Assembly (NCBI GenBank): GCA_022559845.1
Contig: JAHNEJ010001156.1
Coordinates: 247,246 to 311,245 of the forward strand
Origin: Amorphophallus konjac
Lineage: Eukaryota; Streptophyta; Magnoliopsida; Alismatales; Araceae
DNA length: 64,000 nucleotides
Reading direction: 5' to 3'
Shown: piece after piece, positions 1 to 10,655 of the stretch
Position numbering within the stretch: position 1 is the stretch's first letter
How the letters are laid out: the number at the start of each line of letters is the position of its first letter
Position numbers and translations under genes: made by a program
The notes under the pieces: model-generated
The model's input: only the letters and a program-made list of their open reading frames with translations
What the model was told of the DNA's origin: nothing
Database searches by the model: none

Positions 1-1416
1 GATGTAACCCTGTGCCACTAGCCTAGCTTTATTTCTAACTACCTTTCCCTGCTCATCAGTTTTATTCTTGAAAATCCATTTAGTGCCTATAACTGAGCCA
101 TGAGAAGGTTTAGGGACTAGGTGCCATACCTTGTTCCTTTAAAATTAGTTCAGCTCATCATGCATGGCATTTATCCAATGCACATCCTCTAAGGCACTAT
201 CTATGTCTTTTGGTTCTATTTGTGAGACTAGTGCAAAAGAATTAAACTCATTTTCAGTCCTAAAATGTGATCTAGTCCTAGGGGGTTCATTCAGATTACC
301 AACTATATTCTCTAAAGGATGATCTTTAAGGACTCTGATATTGGTAAGCTGATTACCTATTTCTGCATTTTCCTCCCCCTGAACTCTAGATGCATTTGTC
401 TCACCATCTTCTACAGGTTCAGTATTTGGCTCATCTTTTGCCTCAAGAATATCACCATCGTCTTTGTCTCTGCAAAAATCTGTTTCAGATTTATTAGCAT
501 GCTCATCAAAGACAACATGTGGTGATTCCTCAACAATTTTTGAGTTAAGATTATATATTCTATAGGCTCTGGACATTTCAGAATAACCTAGAAAGATTTC
601 AGGTTCACTTTTAGGTTCAAACTTATCAAGGTCCCTTTTAGAATTCACATGAATAAAACACTTACTACCGAAGACCTTGAAATGTGTTGGTGAAAGTTTC
701 TTACCCTTAAGAATCTCGTAGAGAGTCTTTTGAGTTGAAGGTCTTAACAAGTCCCTATTGATAATATAACAGGAAGTGTTTACAGCCTCAGCCCAAAACG
801 TCCTATGCAAATTTCCTTCAACCAGCAGAGTTCTATTCCTCCTTTCAACTACCCCATTCTACTCTGGAGTTCTTGGAGAGGAGAACCTGTGGTTAATCCC
901 ATTTTCCCTGCAGAAATCATCAAATTGTGTGTTTTCAAACTCACCTCCATGATCAGACAAGATATTCAGAATTGAATGCTCACTAATCTAATTTATTTTA
1001 TGATAAAATTCTTGAAACTCGTCGAATGCATCATTTTTATGAGTCATGAAAAATACCCAGGTAAACCTAGAGAAGTCATCTATTAAAACATAACCATATC
1101 TTTTTCCAGATAAACTGGCTGTTCTAGATGGTTCAAATAAATCCATGTGTATCAGTTCAAATGGTTTAGAAGATAAGCTTTCAGTTCTTGACTTAAATGA
1201 CTTTCTAGTTTGATTGCATTGAGTGCAGACCTCACAGATTTTATGGTTTGTCTTGAATGAGATTGCAGGAAGACCTCTTACCATGCTGTGTTTATTTAAT
1301 TTATGCAACACATGATAGCTAGCATGACTTAACCTACAGTGCCAAAGATAGGCTAAGTCATCCTTATTGACAGTGAGGCATAAATTTGTGTGTGCTGCAT
1401 CATCTAAGTCTATCAT
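1..1416 (-). pseudogene. RLC-A integrase and start of reverse transcriptase
   Basis: Reading leftwards in one frame from 1416, this encodes the GAG-pre-integrase segment, with a CxxC pair near 1220-1235, then the integrase core. The core includes SDHGGEFEN around 935-960 and the ERRNRTL segment that carries the third catalytic acidic residue around 825-850. Integrase C-terminal motifs (FLGYS, VVFDE) follow at about 500-600, and the RT start (GTKWIFK, NKARLVAQGY) at 1-100. In-frame stops lie near 986, 862, 145 and 139. Each falls where the Copia family has a sense codon, so this was one polyprotein that decayed by point mutation. RT continues beyond the left edge. Confidence 0.85.
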
Positions 1417-1769
1417 GTAGATGTTATTGATTCTTCTACCAGAAAATTTGACAGATTTAGAATTAGGTTCAAAAATTGTGCATGTAGAGAGTCAAAAACC
1501 ACTTTATGACCTTTATCACATAGCTGGCTAATGCTAAGCAAGTTATAGGCAAGGCCTTCTACCAACTGCACTTTGTCAATGCAACAAGAAGAACACTTAC
1601 CTACTTTACCTGATCCAACTATTTTCCCTTTGGTATTACCTCCGAAGGTTACATGACATGCATCCTTCTTCACCAACATGCAAAATTTGTCTTTATCCCT
1701 GGTCATGTGCCTGGAGCAGCCACTGTTAAGATACCATCTGTTTTGATTGGCTGTCAGGCATACCTGCAT
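1413..1769 (-). pseudogene. RLC-A aspartic protease fragment
   Basis: The product carries a Copia protease signature, WYLNSGCSRHMT near its start, where the family has D-S-G. The catalytic aspartate is therefore replaced by asparagine, if this reading is right. It goes on to the LVEGLAYNLLSISQLCDKG segment typical of the protease-to-integrase linker. It overlaps the integrase frame by a few bases in a different frame, which implies a frameshift near 1413 because Copia polyproteins are normally one frame. The upstream end runs into degenerate gag. Confidence 0.8.
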
Positions 1770-2528
1770 GGAAAATCAAGTGAAAAGGTTTGGAACCCAA
1801 AGCTGTTTGGGCCCCAGAAAAGCATTTATTTCATGCAGACTAGAGACTAGATGTTTTGGTATCCACATTTGATTTCGCTTCTTTATGACATTTGTGGATT
1901 TCTTATCATTCAGTTTGGTCTGCTTTTTCTTTCCACTTTTAATTTTGGAGGATTGCTTTTGTGGTGTGGCTTGTTTCTTCCTTTTAAAACTATTCTAAAA
2001 ATTTATTTGCCAGCGTTTAGTCCAATGGGCATTGGGAGCAGTAGGTGCACTGTAGACCCTAGGCTGACTGGGCATGGAATTGACAAAGCCATAGGAATTT
2101 TGGCTTCTGAAATTGTTGCGTCTAGTCTCTAAGTGGAATATGGATTCTGAAAATGATGCTACATTGGCAGCATGTAGAAGCTACCTAGACCTCCCTTACT
2201 AAAGTTGTGGTTATACGAGTTATGAAATGTAGAGTAGGTCGGAGCTGTATTGTAGTAGCCTTGACCTGAGGCACTTCTACTCGGCCCTTGGTTCCTCGAG
2301 GACTTATACCTAGAAGAGGTAGAGGTCAATGCACATTGATGGGTGCCTCGACCATTCTATGGTGACTGGGTTGTTTTGGCCTTGGGGCTTCCTTGAACTC
2401 TAGCCTTAGAAGACTGACCCCTAGCCTGTCCCTTAGTCTGAGGTGTGGGAGTGTATGAGCATGATTCCCTAGACACCTCTATCTTCCTTTTGCACTTATC
2501 CTTGGCACTGGACTTAGTTTTCTCAATG
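1770..2528 (-). pseudogene. Degenerate gag C-terminal region of RLC-A
   Basis: No open frame longer than about 60 residues survives on the minus strand. Fragments rich in Ser, Asn, Tyr and Gly can be read in more than one frame, and they resemble the low-complexity Gag tail of RLC-B at 34035-34400. The tail ends in a WVPN-type motif just before protease, as in RLC-B. I infer a heavily mutated gag tail. The hydrophobic plus-strand ORF at 1851-2132 is a shadow of it. Confidence 0.6.
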
Positions 2529-3023
2529 TTAATTTTTCGTTTGGTTTTTATTCTGACTTTCTCCAGAAGTCATTTTTATCAGGGGTTGTGATGTCCCCTT
2601 TTCGGCCACAAAGGAGATAGTTCTCACATCAAACCTCTCCTTATTAGTTGGGTTGAAACCCAAACCTTCCTTTCTGAAATTACTTTTTGTTCCCAAGATG
2701 GCATTCAGATTTTCTGTATCTTGTGTCATTCCTTCAAGGGAGTTTTGTTTGTCTTTATTTTCTTTTTCAAAATTTTTTATTATCTTTTTCAATTCAACAT
2801 TCACACCATTGACAGCTTCATATTTTTCAGTGGCTATCCTTGTTTCTTCCTAAAATTCATGTATTCTAAGTTTGAGTTCATCAATGGTGTTCATCAGATT
2901 TTCATTTTCAGTTCTTAAATCAATCAAGATGACTTTATCACACTCAGTTTCATCAAGAGATTTTTTCAGATTGAGATTTTCAATTTCCAGACATGCAAGT
3001 TTATCATTTAGAGATGTATCATG
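2529..3023 (-). pseudogene. RLC-A gag coiled-coil segment
   Basis: Two minus-strand pieces, 2529-2804 and about 2850-3023, encode heptad-like, Leu/Glu/Lys/Asn-rich sequence (for example LACLEIENLNLKKSLDE). They also hold the motif ILGTKSNFRKEGLGFNPTNK, which matches ILGTRVNFNKEGLGYDPTNK in RLC-B's gag. A long coiled coil after the zinc knuckle is usual in Sirevirus Gag. The segment is cut by RLC-B at 3028/3029 and resumes at 47350. Confidence 0.75.
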
Positions 3024-3028
3024 AATTT
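3024..3028. repeat. Left target-site duplication of RLC-B (GAATT)
   Basis: GAATT directly before the LTR terminus TGATACGCAC is repeated directly after the other terminus GATGCAACA at 47345-47349. This is the five-base duplication expected of a Copia insertion, and it confirms that 3029 and 47344 are the ends of one element. Confidence 0.9.
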
Positions 3029-3815
3029 GATACGCACAGCGGAAAGTGAGATAGAAGGGGGGGATGAATAGCTCACTCCCAAAATTCGATAAACTCAGAC
3101 ACGATCTCTCAACCCCCCAAATTGCAGTGAAGAAGACTTCGAAGACAAGCAACAATGATGACTAGAATAAGGAATGAGATCGAGAAAGCAACCCACAATG
3201 AAGCAATGTGTCAAGTAGATGGAGAGCAGCACAATGTGAACAAGCAAAACCACAGAGAGACAAGGAATTTTTTAGGTGGTTTGATTGCTATCTGCAATCT
3301 ACGTCCACCCCTTACTTACGAGAGTAAGGTTTCCTTGCAATATTCAATCACACACAGTAGACTCAGTCTGCAACAACCGCTGCCAAACAGCTTGCCCTGA
3401 GGAACACCCTCCTCAGTCTTCTGATCAACTAGAAGAAAAACACTAGAGAACCAATCTCCCTTCCTTTGCACGTCGCAAAGGGAACCCTGTGCAGTTACTC
3501 CCAAGTAACTCACACAACCAGAGGATCAAACCTCTCTTTCTCCAAGGACAATGGAGGGAAACAGAATGGAATGAAAATAAAGGAAACTCGAAAACAAAAT
3601 GATCGATGAACGACAATTTTCACTAAAAGCAAAAACAATATAGCTTCCGTAGAAGCAGATCTTCATATTCACAATCACTTCTCTCTCTCAGTAATTTTTC
3701 TCTCAGCTCTGGATGGAGTGGGTAGTCTCTGGTTTTCTCTCTTGATCCACTGCTCTCACGGTGCTCTTCTTCTCAGCTGTTCCATCCCATCTCACGAACC
3801 CTTTTTCCTCTGCAG

Positions 3816-3827
3816 CATATATATATG
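3816..3827 (-). promoter_or_regulatory. TATA-like tract of the RLC-B LTR promoter
   Basis: CATATATATATG reads as a TATA box on the minus strand. The same tract sits at 37003-37014 in the other LTR. It would place U3 at about 3830-5079 and the transcript start a little below 3800. Confidence 0.55.
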
Positions 3828-4019
3828 TCTGTTGCAGAAACTTAGGCATGTGGATACCACGTTTCCCACCTGAAATGTTGGGGCACATGTCAGAATGTTC
3901 TGGACCTTCATCTTCCTCGGATCACGTGCCATCCTAGTGAATGCACAGACAAATTGTCAGAGAAGAAATAGTCATTTTGTCAACCACTTAGCACAATTCG
4001 AATCAGTGTAAGAAGTAAG

Positions 4020-5000
4020 AACCCAGAAACTGCACTGAGTAGGAGTTCCCAAATCAACTGTTACACTAGCTTGCAATAAGGTGAACAACAGGTTGCACCG
4101 AGTTGAAGTGAGCAAAAGCGAGAGGTGCACTGACTTGAGAAAATGCATGACGTCATTAGCACAGACCATAGACTCTGATCGTGCAACAGATATGCTCGGA
4201 CAAGAAACAACAAAACACAAAATTGTACTGACTTTATTTTGCCAGAGAGAAAAGTTTGCACCGAGTTAAAGGAATAAGCATCGGCTAAGACGGGCAAGAA
4301 AAGCACCGATGTGGAATGAAGCAGAAAATGCACCAGTCTACGTTAGCTGTCTACAGTACTTGCACTGAGTCTAATAAGCCTGAAATAGGAACTGCACCGA
4401 CCTCGTTGTTACAGAGATTTGAATAGGCTTGGTGTTCATGGAGCAAAAATGTGCACAGACATCTACAGTGAATTGTATACATTAGACTATGAACCGAACA
4501 TGATTGTGTTTTAAGCAAAGCATGCACCGAGTTGTGTTCCAATCCCTTTGACTAACCAAGACTTGCACCGACTAGGTGCAGATCAAACCTTGCACCGAGA
4601 ATGGTAATGCAATCCAAACAGGAGTTGCACCGAGATGGCAAAGAGAAATACAAGATAGGGCTTGCACCGAGATGGATTTGCACTGAGACGAAGGAATGAC
4701 CAGCATAACCAATGCATTCTGGTCAAGAATTTACACTGACCCACGAGTTGAGATGCAGAGACATGATATGCACGTACCTTAGTGGACATGACCTAGAGAA
4801 ATGCACAGAGACAAAGTATGACAGCAGAACCTGTGCATGAACAGGGACTTGCACCGAGGCAAGCACTTTATGTGAGAGATGCAGAACTTGCACTGACTTA
4901 ATATGCATTAAGCAAAAGGGTGAATGACATGTAATGCACGGACGTGTATCATGCTATAAGCACAGACCTTCTTCATGCTTAGAAATAAGGAAATGCATCG
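4020..5000. repeat. Array of about 25 TGCACCGAG-type motifs in U3
   Basis: Variants of TGCAC(C/T)GA(G/C) recur about every 40 bases: near 4032, 4093, 4131, 4256, 4360, 4393, 4524, 4565, 4593, 4626, 4664, 4680, 4850 and 4888, plus weaker forms such as GCACAGAC. The flanking sequence is not repeated, so this is an interspersed motif and not a tandem array. Both LTRs of RLC-B have it (37265-37500 and 46620-47240). It lies upstream of the TATA tract, where transcription-factor sites would be expected. Confidence 0.8.
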
Positions 5001-5079
5001 TATAAAAACAAATTGATTTGTAGTTAAAACAAATTTGATTTATAGTGTAAGACATCATCAAAACCGTAGGGATGCAACA

Positions 5080-5095
5080 ATCTCCCCCTTTTTGA
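5080..5095 (-). promoter_or_regulatory. Polypurine tract next to the RLC-B 3' LTR
   Basis: On the minus strand AAAAAGGGGGAGAT directly precedes the LTR start TGTTGCATCC. This is the expected primer site for plus-strand DNA synthesis. A second copy in similar context lies at 5327-5340. Confidence 0.85.
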
Positions 5096-6549
5096 TGATG
5101 GCAACACTACGAATCAAACAATGTCAGGGCATTAAGGAGGAGATCAAAAACAATGAAGAGCAAACCAAAAAGAGCATACAAATAAACCTGAAGACTTCTC
5201 CCTTAGACACCATCTTTTGAATCTCTTCTTTCTCCAAAAACGCTTCACTCTCAGATGCAATGGATGCCCTGAACCAATGCCCTGAACCTCTCAGATGACC
5301 TCTTTCCAGTTGACAGAGGGACCTCTCTCCCCCTTTGACATCATCAAAAGGAAATGAAGGATATATGAAATTGCTGGAGACATGAGGGAGAAGTACAGTG
5401 GCTTCTTAGTGTAGAAGGACTCAAGAGCATATCTTAAGAGAATAAGTGAGGTGCTAAACTCAAGAGAAGATTCTTGAACTCTGGTAATCAATAGAGACAT
5501 AGAATGAGAGGGAAGTGTATCCACATATAGGGTATATGATGTAGAGTAGGGATGAACTAGTATGGCAAGACATTGCTGAACAAACATCAATACCCAATAG
5601 ACGACAAGAGACAAAGGCAGAGAAGGTGTTCTCATGGTATTGAGGATAAGCATTCCAGTAATTTGCACAGAGACAAGGGATATTATAGGGTTTTTCAATA
5701 AGACCAATGAGTAAGTTGGTAAATCACACTTTTGACATTAGGGAGACACCTTGATCAGAGGCCTGAATCTCCAGTTACTCAATGTGAGTACCTCATTACC
5801 TCTCCTTTTTAGAGAACAGAGTTAGTAACTGTGACTTTTTACATGAGGAAACACCTTGATCAGAGGCCAGAGTCCCCAGTTACTCACCACCTTGTCACCA
5901 TTGCTCTGTGATGATCAGAAGCATAAATTTATTTTGCAGAGATTGCCTTTCATTTTTTTTGAATTTGACACCTCATGACATGGGAATTACTTCACTTCAT
6001 TGATGAAGCTCTCAGTTTCTCAGTGATCAAACCTTTGACCTTTGTTTATTTGGTTGATCCCTTATATTGTAAAGATGAAGTGATTGAAGACAATACCAGA
6101 AGGACTGTTTCTTTGAAATGAATCTTGAAATCTATATTTCAAGTTGTTCTGGACAGATGTCAAGACATACAAGTTTTAGCTTGAACCGGAATCATTGACA
6201 ATGTAGGAAGATATACTTCGAACACTTAATCCAAATCTCTGATGGACTACGAGAGGAAAGATTCTAGTCAGGACTTTAGTAACACAGACTTATAGGCTTA
6301 AGAGATGAGTGAGATTCTGTTGTCTGAGAGAGAACCGCACTCATTCAATCATGAGAACCAACAATAACACACATCTGGTCAATCTTTTGAATCAGTCAAA
6401 AAAAAATCACTAACTACCCAGCTCCCCCTCAATCGATGCACTAAAGGAATCTAATCAGCATACTCTCAAGACTCTCCCTCACTGTTAGGACAGGCTTCTC
6501 ACACAATCTCTTGCCAAGATAAAACAGTTCAATATCAGGAGATTAGCAA
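5096..6549 (-). other. 3' non-coding region of RLC-B with extra polypurine tracts and a small ORF
   Basis: Between the pol stop (6550) and the main polypurine tract there is no recognisable domain. Two more purine-rich tracts occur on the minus strand: GGGGGAGAGAGG near 5325-5338, also preceded by TTGATGATG, and GAGGGGGAGC near 6421-6430. A minus-strand ORF at 5291-5707 (138 codons) is hydrophobic and overlaps a tract. It resembles nothing I know and may be chance. The short repeat 'CACCTTGATCAGAGGCC' occurs at about 5750 and 5850. Confidence 0.65.
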
Positions 6550-7696
6550 TTAAGATAATTTAAATAAGCCTAATTCTCTCCTTAATGTGGTGAATTTGTC
6601 ATTGTCCGGTGGCTTGGTGAAGATATCAGCAATTTGATTAGTAGTGCCTACATGAATCAGCTCAAAGGTGTTCTTAGAAACCTCATCTCTTATGAAATGA
6701 TGTCTTATTTCTATGTGTTTGGTGCGGGAATGCAAGACAAGGTTCTTGGCTAGATTGATGGCACTGGTATTATCACAGTAAATGGGTGTGCACCCCAGGT
6801 CTACTTGATAGTCCTGAAGCTGGTGTTTAATCCAAATGACTTGTGTACCACAACTCCCTACAGCCACGTATTCAGCCTCTGCAGTGGAGAGGACCACAGA
6901 ATGTTGTTTCTTGGAACCCCAAGATACTAAACACCCACCTAGAAATTCATAGTGACCACTAGTGCTTTTTCTATCTAGTTTACACCCGGCATAATCTGCA
7001 TCTGTGTTTGCAACTAAATCAAGTGTGTATGATGCAGGAAACCATAAACCAAGGGTGTGTGTAGCAGACAGATATCTAAAAATTCTTTTCACTACAGCTA
7101 AATGCAATTCAGTGGGTCTAGATTGATACCTTGTGCACATCCCTACACAGAACTGTATATCAGGTCTTGAAGCTATCAAATAAAGTAGAGATCCAATCAT
7201 ACCTCGATAGAGCTTGGCATCTACTTCTTTACCTGTCTCATCTGCATCCAATGAGGTATTGGTACCCATTGGTGTCGTGATGTGTTTCAAATTGTTCAAG
7301 CCAAACCTCTTGAGAATCTCCAATGTGTACTTGGTTTAGTTGATGAAGCATCCATCCTCTAACTGTTGTACCTGCAAGCCAAGAAAATATTTTAATTCAC
7401 CTACCAAACTCATTTCAAATTCAGCAGACATCAGTTTAGAAAATTCATTACATAGTTCAGAGCTAGTTGACCCAAAGACAATATCATCTACATATACCTG
7501 AACTATGATGAGGTCTTTATGTGAACTCTTGAAAAAAAAAGTTTGATCCACCTTACCTCTGTGGTAGCCCTTGCTGATCAGAAATTCTATCAGTCTTTCA
7601 TACCATACTCGAGGAGCCTGCTTTAGACCGTACAAGGCTTTGTTCAACCTGAAAACTTGGTTAGGTTATGGAGAGAACTGAAATTCGGGAGGTTGT
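6550..7696 (-). pseudogene. RLC-B reverse transcriptase C-terminal half and RNase H
   Basis: From 7696 leftwards the product contains KALYGLKQAPR, the RT catalytic motif YVDDIVFGS at about 7475-7500, and FLGLQV. It then has the Copia connection (YRGMIGSLLYL, SRPDI) and RNase H motifs: DADYAGC, KSTSG, TAEAEYVA, the CDN motif and HIEIRHHFIRD. It ends with ADIFTKP. There are stops at 7336-7338 and just upstream of 7647, but the frame is otherwise kept. The N-terminal half of RT lies beyond RLG-C at 32075-32474, and the join is the GTTGT duplication. Confidence 0.92.
7692..7696. repeat. Left target-site duplication of RLG-C (GTTGT)
   Basis: GTTGT precedes TGTTGACGCC at 7697 and follows the right LTR end at 32075-32079. 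The Copia RT reads through when the element and one GTTGT are removed. Confidence 0.92.
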
Positions 7697-8015
7697 TGTT
7701 GACGCCTGGAAAATGAGCAGGGGCGAAAATAGAATTGAAAAGAAGATCAGACCAACAATGAAAGATCAATGATGAAGCTCGCCAACCATCTACCCGGTCG
7801 AAGCCTTTTCCCGGCCAAGCTGATGTCCGATGCCATTGTCAGCCAGACGACGGCACTGATGAAATAGCAGTCACCTGGCTGAAGTCTTTTCAGGCTAAAG
7901 ATGATGTCCGGTCTTGTCACCGTTCAGGTGACGATACCGATGAGATGATGTCCGACTTTGTGATCATTCAGATGGCAACGCCGATGAAACCCCAGTCTAC
8001 CGACTGATGAAAATC
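7697..8015 (+). repeat. U3 cluster of short imperfect hairpins
   Basis: Successive inverted repeats with 5-10 base arms and short loops can be seen: GACGCCTG/CAGGCGC at the LTR tip (best in the 3' LTR), TGCCATTGTC/GACGACGGCA near 7830, GTCACC/GGTGAC near 7917, TTGTGATC/GATGGCAA near 7957, and CAGTC/GACTG near 7993. Several loops contain ATTCA or GTTCA, and most units are followed by GATGA or GATGAAA. The cluster lies upstream of the TATA-like boxes. Confidence 0.7.
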
Positions 8016-8133
8016 TATGAATGATCTCAATAGAAACTGTGTCACCAGTGGAGGGCCTTCTCAGGTTCTGATATATTTGAAGGACCAATAAAGGCCGAGG
8101 TGTATGCGAGGTCTAAAAAGCCATAAATGGGCC

Positions 8134-8140
8134 TATAAAA
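8134..8140 (+). promoter_or_regulatory. TATA box candidate of RLG-C
   Basis: CCTATAAAAGT is conserved in both LTRs (29672-29678 in the right one). A second candidate, GATATAAAACC, is at 8268-8274. Either would place the transcript start at about 8165-8310. The sequence alone does not decide between them. Confidence 0.55.
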
Positions 8141-8149
8141 GTGGCGCCG

Positions 8150-9640
8150 GGAGCCCCTTGTCGAAGCCCAAAAGCGACACCGAGAAGCTGGAGTCCCACG
8201 CGTCGGGAAGTCTGCCTATGATTGAGGCGAGCCGGGACAGGCCTGCCGATAGGATACCAAGGAGGGATATAAAACCCCCTCATTCGAAGAGAAAAAAGGG
8301 AGAACGGAGGAGAAGAAGAATAGATAAGCCACAAAAGGAGAAGAGAGTGGAGCCTGCAATCCGATCCGAGAGAGGAAGAAGCAGAAGGGCCAAAGAAGAA
8401 AAGAGTTCGAAGCCTGATCGAAGGTGGGCAGCGGGGAGGAAGAGGAGTCAATGCTCCGCCCTCCCCTCCCCATTTTCTGTAGTTCATTCTTCTAATTTCG
8501 ATTGCTTCTACTTCTTCCCCCTTTTGATGTATGCTGTGATATCACAGCCGATTTTACTCCGCTAGGGCAAGGCATAGTCTCCCTGTACCTTCTTCTATGT
8601 ATTGTCTCTGATGTGCGAATGTAATTGTGATATTCGAACGAATGAACACTATAGGCTGCGGTTGATGCCTGATGTCTATTTCTCCGAAACCCTATTGCTA
8701 TCTCCCCATGTTTTCTGTCTCTTTTTAGACTCAATAGCATGCTATCCCCCTCCCAGTTCGATTGATCGCCTGCTTATTCGCCTGGTTCTCGAACGCTGCT
8801 CGTGCTTACTTCCGAGCCAGGGACAGACTATCCCTTGGCCTCTGAAGCAAGGCATAGATGTATAGCAACCGCTGCTCGGTTTAGACGTTATATTCATGCT
8901 CATCGGCTCTGCTGAAGTCATCCCCGGGGCCAGAGACAGCCATCTCTTGGCCCCCAGATGACGAAGAGTATATCAAAATCATCCTCAGGGATTATTATGG
9001 ACGCTGGTGATAGAGATACCCTAAACCATGTTTCCCCCAAATCACTCTCCGCTTCTGGGCTTCCCTTTGAAACCCAAGCCAAAACCAGTTGCCGTCTGAT
9101 GAATTGATCTCTTTTGACTTCTCAAGGCCCGTCTATCTTGGCCTGAATCACCAGGAAAGCCCCCTGATTCATCAACAAACCCAAAAACAGGGTACCGTAA
9201 AACTCTATTTCTCATCCCGGCGCCCTCACCCATCTTGGCCCCGTACACAGTGAAAGGGGTGAACAGTTCTCGGTGCAAGGCTTCTGGTGCCGAGAACCCC
9301 ACCCCTGGCCTTCTTACCTTCGCGCCGGGATCCTTTTCATCTTGGCCGCGCCGGGAACCCCCTCTGGCTGCTTTGCCATCGCGCCGGGAGGCCCATCCTC
9401 TGGCTTCCTTCCCTGCGTGCCGGGAACCCCCTTTGAGCAATTCCTCCTCGCGCCGGGAAGCCAGCGCCGGGAACTCCCTAGCCTTCTCTTCAGCGCGTCG
9501 GGAACCTGGCCTCTTTGCCCTTGCGCCGAGAAGCCCACACCCTTGGTCATTTGGCCCTGGCGCCGACAACCCCCCTCCTGTTCCTTGCTTTGGCACCGGG
9601 AACCTCTAGGCCAGTCCAAGGTGCGCCGAGAGCCTACTCC
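8150..9640 (+). repeat. Interspersed GCGCCG(G/A)GAA motif in the RLG-C LTR
   Basis: About 16 copies or close variants of GCGCCGGGAA / GCGCCGAGAA occur, clustered at 8150-8240 and 9285-9640, often followed by CCCC. Both LTRs have them, and some CpG positions differ between copies as CG versus TG or CA. Further copies lie at 28880-29010, just before the 3' LTR. The surrounding sequence is CT-rich. Confidence 0.75.
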
Positions 9641-10540
9641 GCCACCCATCAAGCCTCCGATACCTCTATCAAACCCGTTTAGGGTTGTCCAGGGGTCACC
9701 ATAACTGTCCCGGGGATAAAATTAGAGGGAGACAGACTCCCTTATGTTCCACTGATCCGCGCCGGATTTATGAGCAACCCCTTTAGCTAAGGTGAGCTCT
9801 GCCACTGCATGAGTGTCACCGGCTCCTATAAGGGAAGAGTCAAACATTGCCCCAGGGCATACATGTGCAATGTGGGAGGTTCGCTCCCTCCTTTTCTCGG
9901 CTTTCATCCCGGCACTCCGTGGGTGATAGCCTATTCTCCCCTGGGCATAATCCAGATTATGGGGAGGTGCTGCCGAAATGTCGATCGATGTTTTAACCCC
10001 GATAAGCCCCGGGAGGTGCACATCACACGCCCCTCGTCCGGCTCAATCTTCCGGGGAATATGAATGCTGCGAGGCCCTTGGCTGGATGAGAAATATGAAA
10101 GGGGACATCTCCCCGATGATGGTCCGGACCCCGTCCCGCCACTGCGTGGACGGTGTCCTATTTCTACCCGGCACGACCCACATAAGAGGTGGTCATGTCG
10201 GTGTAGTAATCTGCTGTGCATTAAATTATCTTCCCAAAATAACAAGAGCTTCAATATCACACACTGTTATTTTTCTTTTATTACCGCCCCGAGTGGCCTC
10301 CTATTTTGGCGTTTAATCAAGGGTTGTGCTTCTTATGAAGGGCGTAATTAACGTCATAGCATTTATGGTATGGCGGACTTTTGGTCCCGACTCAGACTTC
10401 ACAATCGACTGACCAAATCAAGTCGAGCGCCTAATGAAATCGTCACACATGTGACTGGCACGCCTAACAAACCAATAAAAATAAATCAATAAATAAATAA
10501 GTAATAATAACAAGCGAGATAAATCCCGCGTCCACAAGTC

Positions 10541-10558
10541 TGGCACGCCCGGTGGGAC
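10541..10558 (+). promoter_or_regulatory. Primer binding site of RLG-C
   Basis: TGGCACGCCCGGTGGGAC starts four bases after the LTR end (CCACA). TGGC...GGTGGGAC-type sites are usual in Tat-lineage elements, where they are thought to pair with a tRNA 3' end, probably tRNA-Arg. RLG-H has a related site at 57440-57457. Confidence 0.75.
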
Positions 10559-10655
10559 AGAGTCTCCCTTCATCTCTACGCCAAAATAGGAGGCCTAGCG
10601 GGCCCCCCCTCAAATTTCTGATTTTGTGTGCTTTCTCTATTTTCAGGAAGCTACG

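Larger units (their letters stand above)
3029..5079 (-). repeat. 3' LTR of RLC-B
   Basis: On the minus strand it runs from TGTTGCATCCC to GTGCGTATCA. It matches the other LTR (36216-37504 plus 46577-47344) end to end. In minus orientation U3 is the high-coordinate part. A TATA-like tract lies at 3816-3827, and an array of TGCACCGAG-type motifs occupies 4020-5000 upstream of it. Short plus- and minus-strand ORFs inside it recur in the other LTR only because the two LTRs are copies, so I do not treat them as genes. Confidence 0.95.
7697..10536 (+). repeat. 5' LTR of RLG-C
   Basis: It runs from TGTTGACGCC to CGTCCACA and is copied at 29235-32074. Its first 310 bases contain short hairpins separated by GATGAAA. 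TATA-like boxes lie at 8134-8140 and 8268-8274. The middle (8150-8240 and 9285-9640) is GC-rich with a GCGCCGGGAA-type motif. ORFs at 8104-8565, 9042-9704 and 9722-10351 are preserved in both LTRs but lack any recognisable domain, so I leave them out as genes. Confidence 0.95.

Noticed and set aside
1851..2132. Plus-strand ORF with membrane-like sequence
   Set aside because: It is the reverse of degenerate, Asn/Lys-rich gag. Hydrophobicity on the opposite strand is expected.
5291..5707. Hydrophobic minus-strand ORF as an envelope-like gene of RLC-B
   Set aside because: It has only 138 codons, overlaps a polypurine tract, and lacks a signal peptide or cleavage motif I could support. Some Sireviruses have a late ORF, but the evidence here is too thin.
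8104..10351. Many ORFs of 80-180 codons, repeated at 29642-31850
   Set aside because: Their repetition only reflects that the two LTRs are copies. They overlap on both strands, match GC-rich motif clusters and show no domain.
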